Source: Alentia gelatinosa (Eukaryota > Annelida > Polychaeta > Phyllodocida > Polynoidae). Taken from it: DNA of 64,000 nt. The stretch covers positions 20,508,527 to 20,572,526 of the forward strand of contig OX465588.1 in the NCBI GenBank assembly GCA_950022655.1, in the 5' to 3' direction. Made by a program: the position numbers and the translations under genes. The notes under the pieces are model-generated. The model saw only the letters and a program-made list of their open reading frames with translations, was not told where the DNA came from and ran no database searches. Of this stretch, positions 48,382 to 58,794 are shown piece by piece. Position 1 is the stretch's first letter. Each line of letters starts with the position of its first letter.

Positions 48382-48622
48382 AGACATTTAAAATAGAAAT
48401 AAAAACGGTTAACCCAACACCAACACCGACCTCGCCGGACGTGTGACTCCTCGACACATCCTCAGTGCTTGAGGCTTGTCAATTTGTACAAGCATTGGCA
48501 GACTCTCTCAAAACCCTGGAGGATATAACATAACAATTATATTTTAGAAGCATATGCCTGGCTATGGAACGGTGCTGGGGACACGGCAGCCCCCACAGCT
48601 CCTCAGGTCGCAGCTGTCGCGC

Positions 48623-48948
48623 TAAAGGCCCGTTTCCATTGGCCGACGAAGATTGCTTAGACTTTTTGTGTTACACAGAAAGTCTGTCGGAGGTGCTCTG
48701 GGTGGTGCCACTGCCTGTGCGTCGGTATAGAAAAATCGCTGAGGGTAGTAGATTTCACTCAGTGACCTAGCTTTCACTCAGTGGTGGGTAGTGCAACATT
48801 GCATAATCTAAGCAGAAAAAGTCGTGGGGCATTTCACGACCTTGGTTGTTTCCATTGACTGATATTGGGTCCACAGTGCCAAAAGTCCGTCGGTGGTTCC
48901 TGACTGTAGATCGGTGACGGGAAATCGGCCAGTGGAAACGGGCCTTTA
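48623..48948. mobile_element. MITE family K, complete copy
   Basis: TAAAGGCCCGTTTCCATTGG and CCAGTGGAAACGGGCCTTTA are near-perfect inverted ends, continuing with CCGA / TCGG. 326 bp, no ORF. Fragments of the same family are at 43798-44225. Confidence 0.75.
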
Positions 48949-51600
48949 TAAAGGTGGCAGCTTGGTGCGTGTCTTCTCTCACTCCAGGCGCCTCTTGTCA
49001 ACCTACCCATGCCCACAGGTTTATGTGCCCGGTCATCTCACCTTTTCGTAATCTCGTCTCTATCATCGGCCGCTGATCTGTATGACTAATCGCCTTGTTC
49101 CTTCTGTTCGTTCTGCTATGAATATCTCACCTTCTGCTATGCCGACTGTCATCGTCATTCATGCCTCAAATAAATCTTTAAGCTGAAAATAGATGTGAAT
49201 TATTTTTGCTTCCATTCCTCGAGTCGTTTCAGTCATTTCTCCAATCGTACATGTTTTAGTAGTAAATATGTATGTTATAAACCTACTGATAACAAATAAA
49301 TCTAATCGTTATCAAGAGTTATGCATTTCCGGTTTATTTCAATCTTTTCATGTCTTTTTTTTTTTTATAAGGTATTACTCCTACTAATGTCAAATTCATT
49401 CATATATTTTCACTTGTATGGTTCAAGTATACTTAATAGAGCAAAGGTTTTTCAGGTCTCATTTGCAGGCCTAATTAAAGATGTAATGCATGGCTTGAAT
49501 GAATTTTCAAGCATGATATTGGAAGACCCATTTGTGTGCGTGATGTATGTATACAGTGTTTATCTCACCCCAGATATCCCCCCCCCCCAAACATATAGAC
49601 TTAACATTGGGAACTCGTATCCAACGCCCATGGAGTATTTAGAAAAATTATCCAATGGGGATGGGGGTGGGGGTATATGTCATGAACGTTAGCCAATTAG
49701 TCAATGTGAAGGGTGAGATGAATTCAGAAACCTATTGAAGTTTATGGTCACATCTCGATCCTATCTCGTTTGAAACGCTACATAATTCACTCTGCTTCGC
49801 CACGTGAATCACTACGAGATTCCATCTCTATGGAATGCCACGTCGGACCCTAACCATTCGTAGATTTCCTCTATATTCCATAATATGGTGAAATTAGGTA
49901 TGGTTCATTGCCCTTTGCATATGTGATAAGATAGAGGCCCACCTAATGTGCATCAACTATGAATAGTAACGTTAGCGTATTCAGAATGAAGCAATTAGAT
50001 ATGATGAAGGCAATGGCCATCTACCAAAACAACACTTAATTACCATTAGGCCGCTTTGCGCTCTGCTGACATTTGCCGCATAACCACAAGGAGGATACCA
50101 TCTTAGCTCAAAATAAGACACGCTAAAGGGGGCTCTGTGCGATAGTGGGTGGTACCTGTGTATGTAGCAAGAGGGACGTAGGAGGTGGTAATGGTTGTGA
50201 GTGGGTGACACGCTACCGTCTTTGCCAAGTATATCACGTGTGGGTAGCGTTGGTCAAGTCTTGCCATGTCTGTCATGCACATACAACAGATCCTATTGTC
50301 CTGAATATCTTGTCCAAGGGTCTTTTGGAATATTGATGGTCTGTGAAATGTGAACTGCCGTGAAAATAAACTAAAATGTCAAAGTCTCTATCACTTAGCT
50401 TTTTTTGTTGAATTTTATTGTCACTCTAGTTATCATGAGGTTTTCAATACAATATCTGTATCTATACAATAACTTGTTACAAATAATCACCAAAAAGAGA
50501 GGTGGTTATAAATCGAGACACAGAGCAACAAAATAATTGATGTGATGATTTAGGTGACACTTATCTAGTCATTTTCAGTCAGTGACGGCTCTCTCAATAA
50601 GTTTTTTCAAAAGTTTCTATGGTATTACTCGAATGTATTTCCTTGCTAAAATTGTTTCAGGCGCGGGCTCCTCAGGTAGCTTCCCTAGAACTGTTTATAG
50701 GAAAGACATTTTTCAGTAAAAGAAGAAACCAGTAGCAACTAGGATTCCTAGATGAATCATGCCATACGAATTTCATGCCAATAAGTCTACAACTTACAAT
50801 TAGGATAGTGCGATCTAGTTGTATCTAGTTGCGCGATAGTTACTATGATAGATATTTCTCTCAAAAGAGCAGAAAAAACAGAAAGTGGTGCTTGGTGTTA
50901 AGTGGAATATTTTGGATTTTAACGGTTGGAAAAGGTGGATGGTCGTTCTTCGTGGATGAAGTAAGGCTTGTAGATGGTGAGCTGGGAACATTGGCGAGTA
51001 AGGTGATGGATGAAACGTGACCTGAACGCCCCGTTGAGTTCTAACTGGGTGCTGCAGTCACTCATGTTTATGGCGGCCATAAAGTGAATGATAAAGCTGG
51101 TCATTCAAGAGGATTGAGCGCTACAAGCTCCTCTAGGAGGGGCTTCTATAGACCTAGACATGAAGAAACTGTAATTTTTAATTCCCATTCCGGTTGGTCC
51201 CTAATACAATTACGCTAGGGTATACAGTACTTCACCGATATATTGATAACGTTCGAAGCCTTACATCCAACAACGCCGATGGTGTACGATAGGCTTCCCG
51301 ATAGGCTACATAGCCCATGGGGAGGTCCCCGATAATCCTAATCGTGGATGAGCTACAAAAGATCGGTATCATTCATCGTAGAGTCAAACGCAGAAACCTG
51401 TTCTACAGTCTGATCTCACGATAATATTTTTTTCCTGTCGGGAAGTCAATCGTAAGGCCTATCGGTACCAGAATCGGCGTTAGTGGGGGTTTTATCAATA
51501 CTGCGATTAAATAACAAACACTTAGTTATGAATACTGTTATCTGAGCTACTAGTAAAGGAAACTATTAGATGATAATAATGACCATATATGTGTTCTTCA
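48949..51600. other. No gene recognised
   Basis: AT-rich. It contains a T-run near 49358 and a C-run near 49579. 51260-51460 has several CGATAGGC/CCGATA inverted motifs that hint at an undefined repeat. Confidence 0.35.
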
Positions 51601-51934
51601 CATTTTCAAATCTGATGGGACAGATCTAAATACATTGCATTCTGATGGGACAGACTTCACTACACAGTATTCAGACCCACTTTGTACAGACCTGACAAAC
51701 CAATTCCCTTCAACCCTGTCACCAAGCCTTGCACTTGAGACATGACCATACATGCCAACTAACAGGGACAGAGACAAAGATAGAGTAAGACATAGATATG
51801 GACAGACAGGGACAGAGACACAGATATGAACAGAGAAAGTCAGACATACAGTATACAGACAGGGCTAGTGCCAGGGAGACCCAGAGAGGCAGCCATATGA
51901 GGACAGCAGACAGACATAAGCAAAGGGAAATATA
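51600..51934. repeat. Left part of a repeat split by the 51.9 kb element (tentative)
   Basis: TCTGATGGGACAGA occurs at about 51613 and 51639 here, and again at about 53269 and 53294 beyond the inverted-repeat element. GACAGA/CAGACA-rich sequence is found on both sides. This fits an older repeat interrupted by the younger element. Confidence 0.4.
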
Positions 51935-53067
51935 TATATATGGTCGAAAATCACGAAATAGCAGCAATTGGACTATATTTTGAATATATCTAAAAATCCT
52001 TTTTTGAGAATAGTTTGAATAGTTTTGAGACATCTAGGGCATTATAGGGCACAATCCAGAACCTTAAAATAATACTTAACTCCAATATTTAGACAAATTA
52101 TGGCTGAAAACATGAAAAAGTCACATTATGACACCATCATAAAATCTCAAATAAAATAAGATTAAAAAATGGGTAGAATCAAATAGTTTTTGCAATCTAT
52201 AATAACTCACATATATGCATCTTCCCACCATAAAAGGAAAGGCCTACATGGCTTCCTTCATACTGAACTCAATTTTTGCTATTTTGGTGTAGTTTTGGCA
52301 GTCACGTTACGACACCCTCTAAACCATCAATAACTTAAGTTCCCTTTAATATTAGTAACGGATCTTTTGGGATATTAAAGGGTAGATGTATACCTACAAA
52401 ATGGCGAAAAAATGAAGTTTTAATCTTTATTAGAAAAAAGGTTATCAGCCCTGACATATTTTTTCGTCACGTTACGACACCGTCACGTTACGACCCCGTC
52501 ACGTTACGACCCCGTCACATTATGACCCACAGTGGGTCCCGTTTGATTAGGAAAAAGGTCAAAATAGTTTTCATGTGTTGGCCACATATATACCTGTACA
52601 ATGGCAAAAGAATGAAGTGTCTATCTTTACTAGAAAAAAAGTTATGAGGCCCTACATATTTTTGCATCACGTTACGACCCCCGTCACGTTACGACCCCTG
52701 TCACGTTACGACCCCCCCCCCTCCCCCCCGTGGATATAAGGCCAGAGAAAGCAAAGAAATGGTAGAAATGGATATCCTATGGATCAAATCCATTTCTCCA
52801 GTGTCAGCCCAGTCCCTGGTGGGGGTGTGGGCATAGACTTTAAATATGACCCAATCTAAGGGGGGGGGGGGGTCGGGGGGGTCGTAACGTGACGTTTTTA
52901 TTATTATATTAGCCCTGTGCTAAAGCTTTTTATGCTAGTTAGCGTTCCCAATTTCGCACACGAGTCTTTTAATATATAGGGATGATAATTGCAAAAGGAA
53001 TAAATGATCCTCTCAGTTTTGATTTTTTGGGCAGTTGCTGCTATTTCGTGATTTTCGACCATATATA
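51935..53067. mobile_element. 1.1-kb non-autonomous element with 33-bp inverted termini and TCACGTTACGAC arrays
   Basis: Exact inverted termini of about 33 bp: TATATATGGTCGAAAATCAC... (51935) and ...GTGATTTTCGACCATATATA (to 53067). Inside, TCACRTTAYGACMCC recurs at 52121, 52302, 52467, 52483, 52499, 52515, 52667, 52684 and 52701, and inverted at about 52881. The runs at 52467 (16-bp period) and 52667 (17-bp period) each end a related block of about 150 bp (compare ATGGCGAAAAAATGAAG with ATGGCAAAAGAATGAAG), so the body is itself duplicated. C-rich (52711-52729) and G-rich (52859-52880) tracts face each other. No ORF. Confidence 0.75.
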
Positions 53068-53729
53068 GTAACAGACATGGACAAATGATGGTTTAAGAAT
53101 AACACTCTGGTTCTGAAGCCACTCTACCTTTCAGCCATACCATAATAACCCTTACACCCTCCCCTACCACAACCACTCCCTACCTACTTTATTGACCATC
53201 TAGCTGGACTCAAGAGCTTGTTTTGTTCTGGTTCTCTGCTCTCCTACCACTATACAATGCATGCAAATCTGATGGGATAGATCTGACTGTATAGCGATGA
53301 TCTGATGGGACAGACAAGCAAACACAGACCCAGTAAGGAGGTATGGGGTTGGTGGAAGGGTAGGCATATGACTCTAGTCTATCTCAACCCAGTAACTGCA
53401 TATCAGCACCTCCACCACACCCACACACCTTCCTTGCCTTCCTCCACTGACCAGGTTATTGAACCTGTCATACTCAGACCCATATAGGACTTGATTAAGA
53501 ACAGTTATTGATGCATTAATTAGGATACACTTATTTTAATGCCGGAAATTAGTTTCATTAAGTAATCAGTTTACATTTGTTTAAACATCTAGATTTGGAT
53601 ATCTTGATTGATATTCCTGCTAATAATACTAGAGAACCACTATTAAATCTATTCTTTAGGTCTGTTGAAACATTCTTGATACTTGATTCTTAATCAAATT
53701 CAGATGGCTCAAATATATAATTTCTTATG
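53068..53729. other. No gene recognised
   Basis: Continuation of the interrupted repeat near 53070-53310, then AT-rich sequence. Confidence 0.35.
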
Positions 53730-53800
53730 ATGTTCTCTTACTTTTATTTCATGAGGTAGGTGAAAAACACCTACCTCATGAAATAAAAGTAAGAGAACAT
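53730..53800. repeat. Perfect 33-bp hairpin with AAAAA loop
   Basis: Arms 53730-53762 (starting ATGTTCTCTTACTTTTATTT) and 53768-53800 (ending AAATAAAAGTAAGAGAACAT) are exact complements, separated by five A residues. No mismatch is present. The context shows no termini of a known element. Confidence 0.9.
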
Positions 53801-54365
53801 CGCCAATTTGTGGTTGGTGGGCACAAATTGGCGTGTTTATTCCAAAACTGTTTTAGAAAGTCCTTCCATGGGAACATGAACCACCTCATATTTGAGCCAA
53901 TTAAAAACCTAATTAGGATGGCCGCATGGGGTACCAGCCTGACAGCTCATTGACACGTGGCGAAGGTCACATGATGATAACTAGGCCCGTTAACAAATGT
54001 CTCCTTTTTCTGCTCAAGGTTACTTCCGTTTTTATCCCGCCCCCCTCCCACCATTTAGGTTGATGTATCCGTGGCCTGTACTTACAATAGGGGTTCCTTG
54101 ATTCGGTCTTGAGAATCAAAGTTCCTCTAGATGTAGGTAGTTTCGTATTCCGTGTATATAGCAACCCTCTCCAGACATCAAGGATATCTCAATCTTATCT
54201 CTGTATGTAAAAATTGTAAAATGAACACCGTATTGGGTGGTATGGGATTTGTGAAATATACAGAAACGGAGAATTAGATTGTGAAATCATAAATTGGGTT
54301 ATGTATAATCATTATATGAAAAATAAGATAAGCGGTTGACTGAAAATTACATATGATTTCTCAAT
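53801..54365. other. No gene recognised
   Basis: AT-rich sequence without supported features. Confidence 0.4.
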
Positions 54366-55230
54366 TATATTCTAATTTTTCATTACTTCTGTATCTCCCG
54401 GACACCCACAAGCAAGGTGGAAATGTTCCTTTTAAATGTCTCTATGTCCTGCAAATTATGGCATGCTAGGGGAAGCGAATTCCACAGCCTGCCTTCCCTA
54501 AAATAGGAGTTGTTAAAGATCAGATTGCTTTTCGTTGGATATATACTAAATGTTGCTCCTGTGCAGAACCCTTTTCACATTTTTTTTTTATAAATCCAAT
54601 CTGACTAAATAATTATCAGGAGTTGTTTGTGCCTACACTTCCACAGTGGCTCTATACAGGTCTATTGTTTTCATACAGGCTTTTTATTGAGTTCTTTTTA
54701 CCCCCAGGTGGGGCACTGCAAGCAGAGCTTATTTTATTTATCTCAATAGAATGACCTCTTTTCCTGAGGATTTCCTTATGTCAAGTTTATTACATCCTCT
54801 ATCAATTCCTGGACTTCTACTTGGATGTCACATATCTCAGTATGAGCTATACCCCCCATGTATATCGAGTCTTCATTTAGGGTCGATGCAAGTCTGGGAC
54901 CGATTTGATGTGGTTGGGGATGAATTTTTCGTCTATTTTTGTCCCTGATATCTCATCTTCTAATTTAATTATACTTTCGGATATTCTTTGGGTAGCAGAG
55001 AGTTGATTTGTTTCCAAAATGTTTCACTGTCCTGTTTGTACCTTTCCAGGTTTTCCTTAATAAAATCTGCTTTAACTTTATTTAATGCTGTTTTTGTTTT
55101 GTTTCTAATTTGGCTTGCATTAAGTCAGTCCCTGTCACGGTTATATGATTTCAAAATTCAATTATTGATCCACGTTTACACCATACTAGTAACCTTTCCT
55201 TATTTCTCTTGACCACACATATTGTCATTT
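54366..55230 (-). pseudogene. Internally deleted LINE ORF2 remnant
   Basis: Minus strand, high to low coordinates: the linker before the RT (NKTKTALNKVKADFIKENLE, then SETFWKQINSLLPKE), then LEDEISGTKIDEKFIPNHI. An RT-fingers piece follows (LDIRKSSGKE). The catalytic core is absent, and the sequence resumes with the extreme C-terminus (NSYFREGRLWNSLP...DIETFKRNIS). Frame changes and stops occur throughout. It is a jockey/CR1-type element, oriented opposite to the LINE that follows. Confidence 0.7.
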
Positions 55231-55327
55231 CAAACCAGATCATTGAGTTTATTTTCAGTCTTTCGACCCTCCTCTTACAGGATTCACTTTTGTGCTATAT
55301 ATACAACTGGTCTTGAGACCTCGTTAA

Positions 55328-56131
55328 TCATCCATTATACCACCAATTTCTATTTTTATATTGTTTTTGAAAATATACCCTTCCGTAAAATTGTAATTGA
55401 AAGTAGAAGACTTTCAAATGATTCTTACAATATATTCTAATATACATAGGTTTTAGTTGGTAAAAACATATATTTTGTATATGAGTGTTATAGGCACCCA
55501 CTACTCTGTGTTGGTAGGAGTGGGTTGGTGCGTCTACAGGTGTTATTGTTGGAGGTTGTGGAGGGGTGTGGGTTGATGAGTGTGAAAGTTGTTGTTGGTG
55601 TGTGTTGGGGCCGATGGGTGTGAATACTGGTGTTGGCGAGTGTTTTTGATATATTATATTGCATCGCTGCTGTTCCGTCAACCACGGATGGTTATTTGCT
55701 ACTTGTTCGTACCTATGCACCATTAATCTTACTTGCTTCCAGTGCTTGTGACAGACCATATTAAATACAATTATTCAATATAGTGCCAAGTTTCCCAATT
55801 TGATAAAATGTCGACCGCAGCAGTAATTATACTGCTGCTGTGTCGCAAATATCCTCTTATATATATGCCTTATTTTTGTCATAGTCAAATGAAGATTGTT
55901 TGGCAAAGGTCCATATTTCTTAATGAAAGAGCCTATGCGTCCTGTGCAGCTTTTTGCCTGTTTTGAAGTTTGCCTTACGTTACAAATAAGCAGGGATAAA
56001 ATTGACTTGAAACTTGTCTCGGGAGCATCGTATGGTATTTTACCGGGAAAATTGCTGATAAGAAAATCATGAAATTTTGGAATTATAATGGAGTAGAGCA
56101 CCGGCGGACGTACACCAACTCGGGCTGCCAA
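55328..56131 (-). other. Long minus-strand frame with one stop, unrecognised
   Basis: One frame is open for 268 codons except for a single stop at about 55775. The middle is CA-rich (Thr/Pro/His/Gln-rich translation), which lowers stop frequency. The N-terminal part has no ATG at its 5' limit. No domain was recognised. It may be part of an older element or chance. Confidence 0.2.
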
Positions 56132-56327
56132 TTAACTCGGATATTATCAAACTGTATGCAACCTCAACCCTGAAACTCGACTGGCTGAGGACTAAACCCT
56201 GCTGGAACACAGACACAAAGTTTGTTGACCCCAAATCTGGTAAGAGTGACTTTACTAGACCTTCTTGAAACTGTGACCGTGCTCGCTCGACCCAAGCCCA
56301 GCCCGTCCCTGATTATCGCCCAAAACT

Positions 56328-57098
56328 ATGGATGACCCGAACGAGGACCCTGTCGACGCGGCAAAACGAGCTCTAAAAGAACTCACTGATAAACCTAAAT
56401 CAAAAACCCGTTCGACATCAAACCCCGACGATGATTTTAGGCAAGATCGTATTACACTTGTCCTGGACAAGCTTGTCAGAATTACGAGTGAAACACGTGC
56501 TACCACAGCCGAAACAAAAAAGTCCCTAGAATGCCTCCCCTCACTGCAGCAGTCTATCGAGCACACCCAGGCTGATGTGGATCAGTTAAAAGTTGAAAAC
56601 AGGGTACTAAAATCCAATCTAGCCAGTCTTGAAAGTAGATTTAATGACCTTGAGAAGAGCAACCTGAGAATGACCGAGAAACTATCACAGGTACATGAAT
56701 CAGTTACTTTGGTAGACCATAATACGAGGAAGAAAAACATCCTTATTGAAGGAGTCATTCAAACTGACAAAGAAAGCCCAGTCGCCATGGCGTATGACGT
56801 AATCACTCGTATAGACCCTCATATAGAGCCGGCAGACCTGGACCAAGCATACAGAATAGGCCGCCCTGACCGAAGGGGCAGACCAATTATGGTCTCGTTC
56901 GTAAAATCGGCGACTCGTGATTTTATCCTCCGCTCTAAGAACAAGCTAAAAAAAATACCCCGACATGAGCGACGTATATGTCAACGAAGATGCAAACAGC
57001 GAAATAAAAACCCAAAAAGCAGAAATCAGAGCGATAAACCGCATGGCGGAGAAGGCAGGGGTGGACACAAAAATCCGAGGGCTTGGCTTGGTCTATGA
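56328..57098 (+). CDS. LINE ORF1 protein, N-terminal part (coiled coil and RRM)
   Basis: The ATG has a good context (A at -3, G at +4). The frame is open for 256 codons, but homology to ORF1 proteins runs only to about residue 208. Residues 1-60 are polar and charged, and about 60-137 form a heptad-patterned coiled coil (for example LKVENRVLKSNLASLESRF). About 138-207 is the RNA-binding RRM (TRKKNILIEGV ... DLDQAYRIGRP ... RPIMVSFVK). This would trimerise and bind element RNA in the cytoplasm. The last part of the open frame, after the A8 tract at 56948-56955, is Arg/Lys/Gly-rich and looks like out-of-frame read-through. The true continuation lies in the +1 frame. Confidence 0.85.
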   Translation: MDDPNEDPVDAAKRALKELTDKPKSKTRSTSNPDDDFRQDRITLVLDKLVRITSETRATTAETKKSLECLPSLQQSIEHTQADVDQLKVENRVLKSNLASLESRFNDLEKSNLRMTEKLSQVHESVTLVDHNTRKKNILIEGVIQTDKESPVAMAYDVITRIDPHIEPADLDQAYRIGRPDRRGRPIMVSFVKSATRDFILRSKNKLKKIPRHERRICQRRCKQRNKNPKSRNQSDKPHGGEGRGGHKNPRAWLGL

Positions 57099-57990
57099 TG
57101 GCCGCTACTACTCACACAAAAACCTCAACCAGCTCCCAGAAAATCTCAGCCTTGCAAATCTGAAAACCAAAGTCCTCCCCCACGCCATCGCCTATCATAG
57201 CCACCACTCCCCCTACTCTAACATGTATCCAGCAAAGATACTCATTGATGGTATACGCTTTGAATCGGTTGAACAGGCTTTCTGCCACAAGAAGGCCTGG
57301 TTTGCGAATGCCCCTACTCTGGCTGAACAAGTGCTGGCAACCGACGATCCCTATGCGGCTAAGAGGGCAACAAAACCACTCGATACGCCAGAGTGGACAG
57401 CAGTGGCCCTCAACATACTTCTTGACCTGAATCTAGAAAAGTTTCACCAAAACCCGGGCCTCCGCAGACAACTCCTCGACACTGGTGATAAAAAGCTCCT
57501 GGAGGCTACCTTGGACCCTCTGTGGGGAACGGGATGTAATCTACAGGCCAAGGAACTGCATCTTGGTTCATTCACAGGAAGGAACATTGGGGGTCAAATA
57601 CTAATGGACGCACGCAATGAGCTGAAACGACACTACACCCCCACCACCCCACCACCACAGCAGCAGGTCACCGTTGCAGCACCACCTACACCTATACCTA
57701 TCCCTGCACTTACACCTGTACCATCGCAGATACCACCTCTGCCCCCACTGACGAAGACGACAACAGACCGCGTCTTATTGACCCCATACACCTGCAGTAG
57801 CAGACCACGCTGTACTGGGACTTGCCACCAAGACACCAAGACGGATAAGTGTGATATACGTTTTTTACTACCACTAGTATCTGTCAACATACCTTGGGGT
57901 GCGATTGTATCTGCAACACACCATGTCGGTATTAATCATAGCAGACTCGCGTGGTTTAAAACTTCACCCACACTTACACACCGCCTCTGA
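56965..57990 (+). CDS. ORF1 C-terminal domain joined to a NADAR (YbiA-like) domain
   Basis: Residues 1-70 (SDVYVNEDANSEIKTQKAE ... VYDGRYYSHKNLNQLPENL) are the C-terminal domain that normally follows the L1-type RRM, so this frame completes ORF1. Residues about 76-222 form a full NADAR domain: SPYSNMYP, SVEQAF (E103), HKKAW, PEWTAVALNILLDLNLEKF, LLDTGDKKLLEAT, DPLWGTG and NIGGQILMDARNEL. NADAR proteins act on ADP-ribose or related N-glycosides; some remove ADP-ribose from nucleic acid, and YbiA-type enzymes act on riboflavin intermediates. A Pro/Thr-rich linker (about 225-275) and a Cys-bearing stretch (TCSSRPRCTGTCHQ) follow. The domain looks complete. Its role in the element is unknown. The internal ATG at 56965 may be only an in-frame Met. 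Confidence 0.85.
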   Translation: MSDVYVNEDANSEIKTQKAEIRAINRMAEKAGVDTKIRGLGLVYDGRYYSHKNLNQLPENLSLANLKTKVLPHAIAYHSHHSPYSNMYPAKILIDGIRFESVEQAFCHKKAWFANAPTLAEQVLATDDPYAAKRATKPLDTPEWTAVALNILLDLNLEKFHQNPGLRRQLLDTGDKKLLEATLDPLWGTGCNLQAKELHLGSFTGRNIGGQILMDARNELKRHYTPTTPPPQQQVTVAAPPTPIPIPALTPVPSQIPPLPPLTKTTTDRVLLTPYTCSSRPRCTGTCHQDTKTDKCDIRFLLPLVSVNIPWGAIVSATHHVGINHSRLAWFKTSPTLTHRL

Positions 57991-58552
57991 CATCCTCTAC
58001 TCCGTCCACTCTTTTTCTGGCACGGGTTTAAAAGATATAACACAACATGCAATTAGACTGGCAAACAATCTTGTTCCGAATCTAATCATCCTATACGCGG
58101 GAATATGCGACATTACCTACAAGAACAGTCTAACACATCAAGTCTTCCTACGGGAAACGGATCCAGTTTTAGCGACTACAAACATTAAAGAGTTAATTCA
58201 GCAAACACACGACCGAATCCTCCAAAATACGGGTATCCCCACTAATTTCCTCCCCATTCTAGGAATGGATCTGCATAGGTATAACTGCTTTAAAAAACAT
58301 AACCCCTCTATATCTGACAACCCTGTCCCGAGTATACACCCACACCAGTGTCATCTCAATGATACTATCATGGCAGTAAACCGATGTGTAGCATCCCTCA
58401 ATCACTCAAATAATTTCCCTACTCCTAGGATTGTAGCAACCTTTCACAAAGCAATGGGGAAGGGTCGTATCTCCCACCGATATTTCCACATGTACGACGG
58501 TTGCCACCTTGATGAACTAGCCAATGCTACTGTGGCACAAACTTATGTGTAA
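57923..58552 (+). CDS. SGNH/GDSL-hydrolase-like protein of the LINE
   Basis: About 209 residues from the first in-frame ATG, overlapping the end of the preceding frame by 68 nt. Block I is VLIIADSRG, with the nucleophile-position Ser9. A block III-like motif is YAGICD, where the usual oxyanion Asn of GxND is Cys. The C-terminal DGCHLDE supplies the Asp-x-x-His pair. SGNH/esterase-like domains are known in ORF1 of some CR1/L2-type LINEs, where their function is unclear. Here it is a separate frame rather than fused in phase, and a stop near 57872 closes its frame upstream. It could be reached by reinitiation or by frameshifting from ORF1. Confidence 0.65.
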   Translation: MSVLIIADSRGLKLHPHLHTASDILYSVHSFSGTGLKDITQHAIRLANNLVPNLIILYAGICDITYKNSLTHQVFLRETDPVLATTNIKELIQQTHDRILQNTGIPTNFLPILGMDLHRYNCFKKHNPSISDNPVPSIHPHQCHLNDTIMAVNRCVASLNHSNNFPTPRIVATFHKAMGKGRISHRYFHMYDGCHLDELANATVAQTYV

Positions 58553-58794
58553 ACTCTTTCCTCTGGGATATGGTCACTAAATAAGTCTTATGTAAAAAGA
58601 AAACCTGAAATTCTGTTGTATTGCTGAAACCCTGGCAGCCCGGGGTAAAGCGTCCTGCCTCCGAGTGGGATGGGCTCTGATATCGTGACGGTTGAGTATT
58701 CTCGAGGGTTGAACCTACTTGTTTCATCATATTCTCATCCATGTAATGGTTTTCATCTCTCTGCTACTTACTGTGGCCGATATGTTTATAATCT
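58553..58794 (+). other. Inter-ORF spacer of the LINE
   Basis: 242 nt without a coding frame linking the SGNH-like ORF and ORF2. It holds GGCAGCCCGGGG and other GC-rich bits. No identified feature. Confidence 0.5.
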
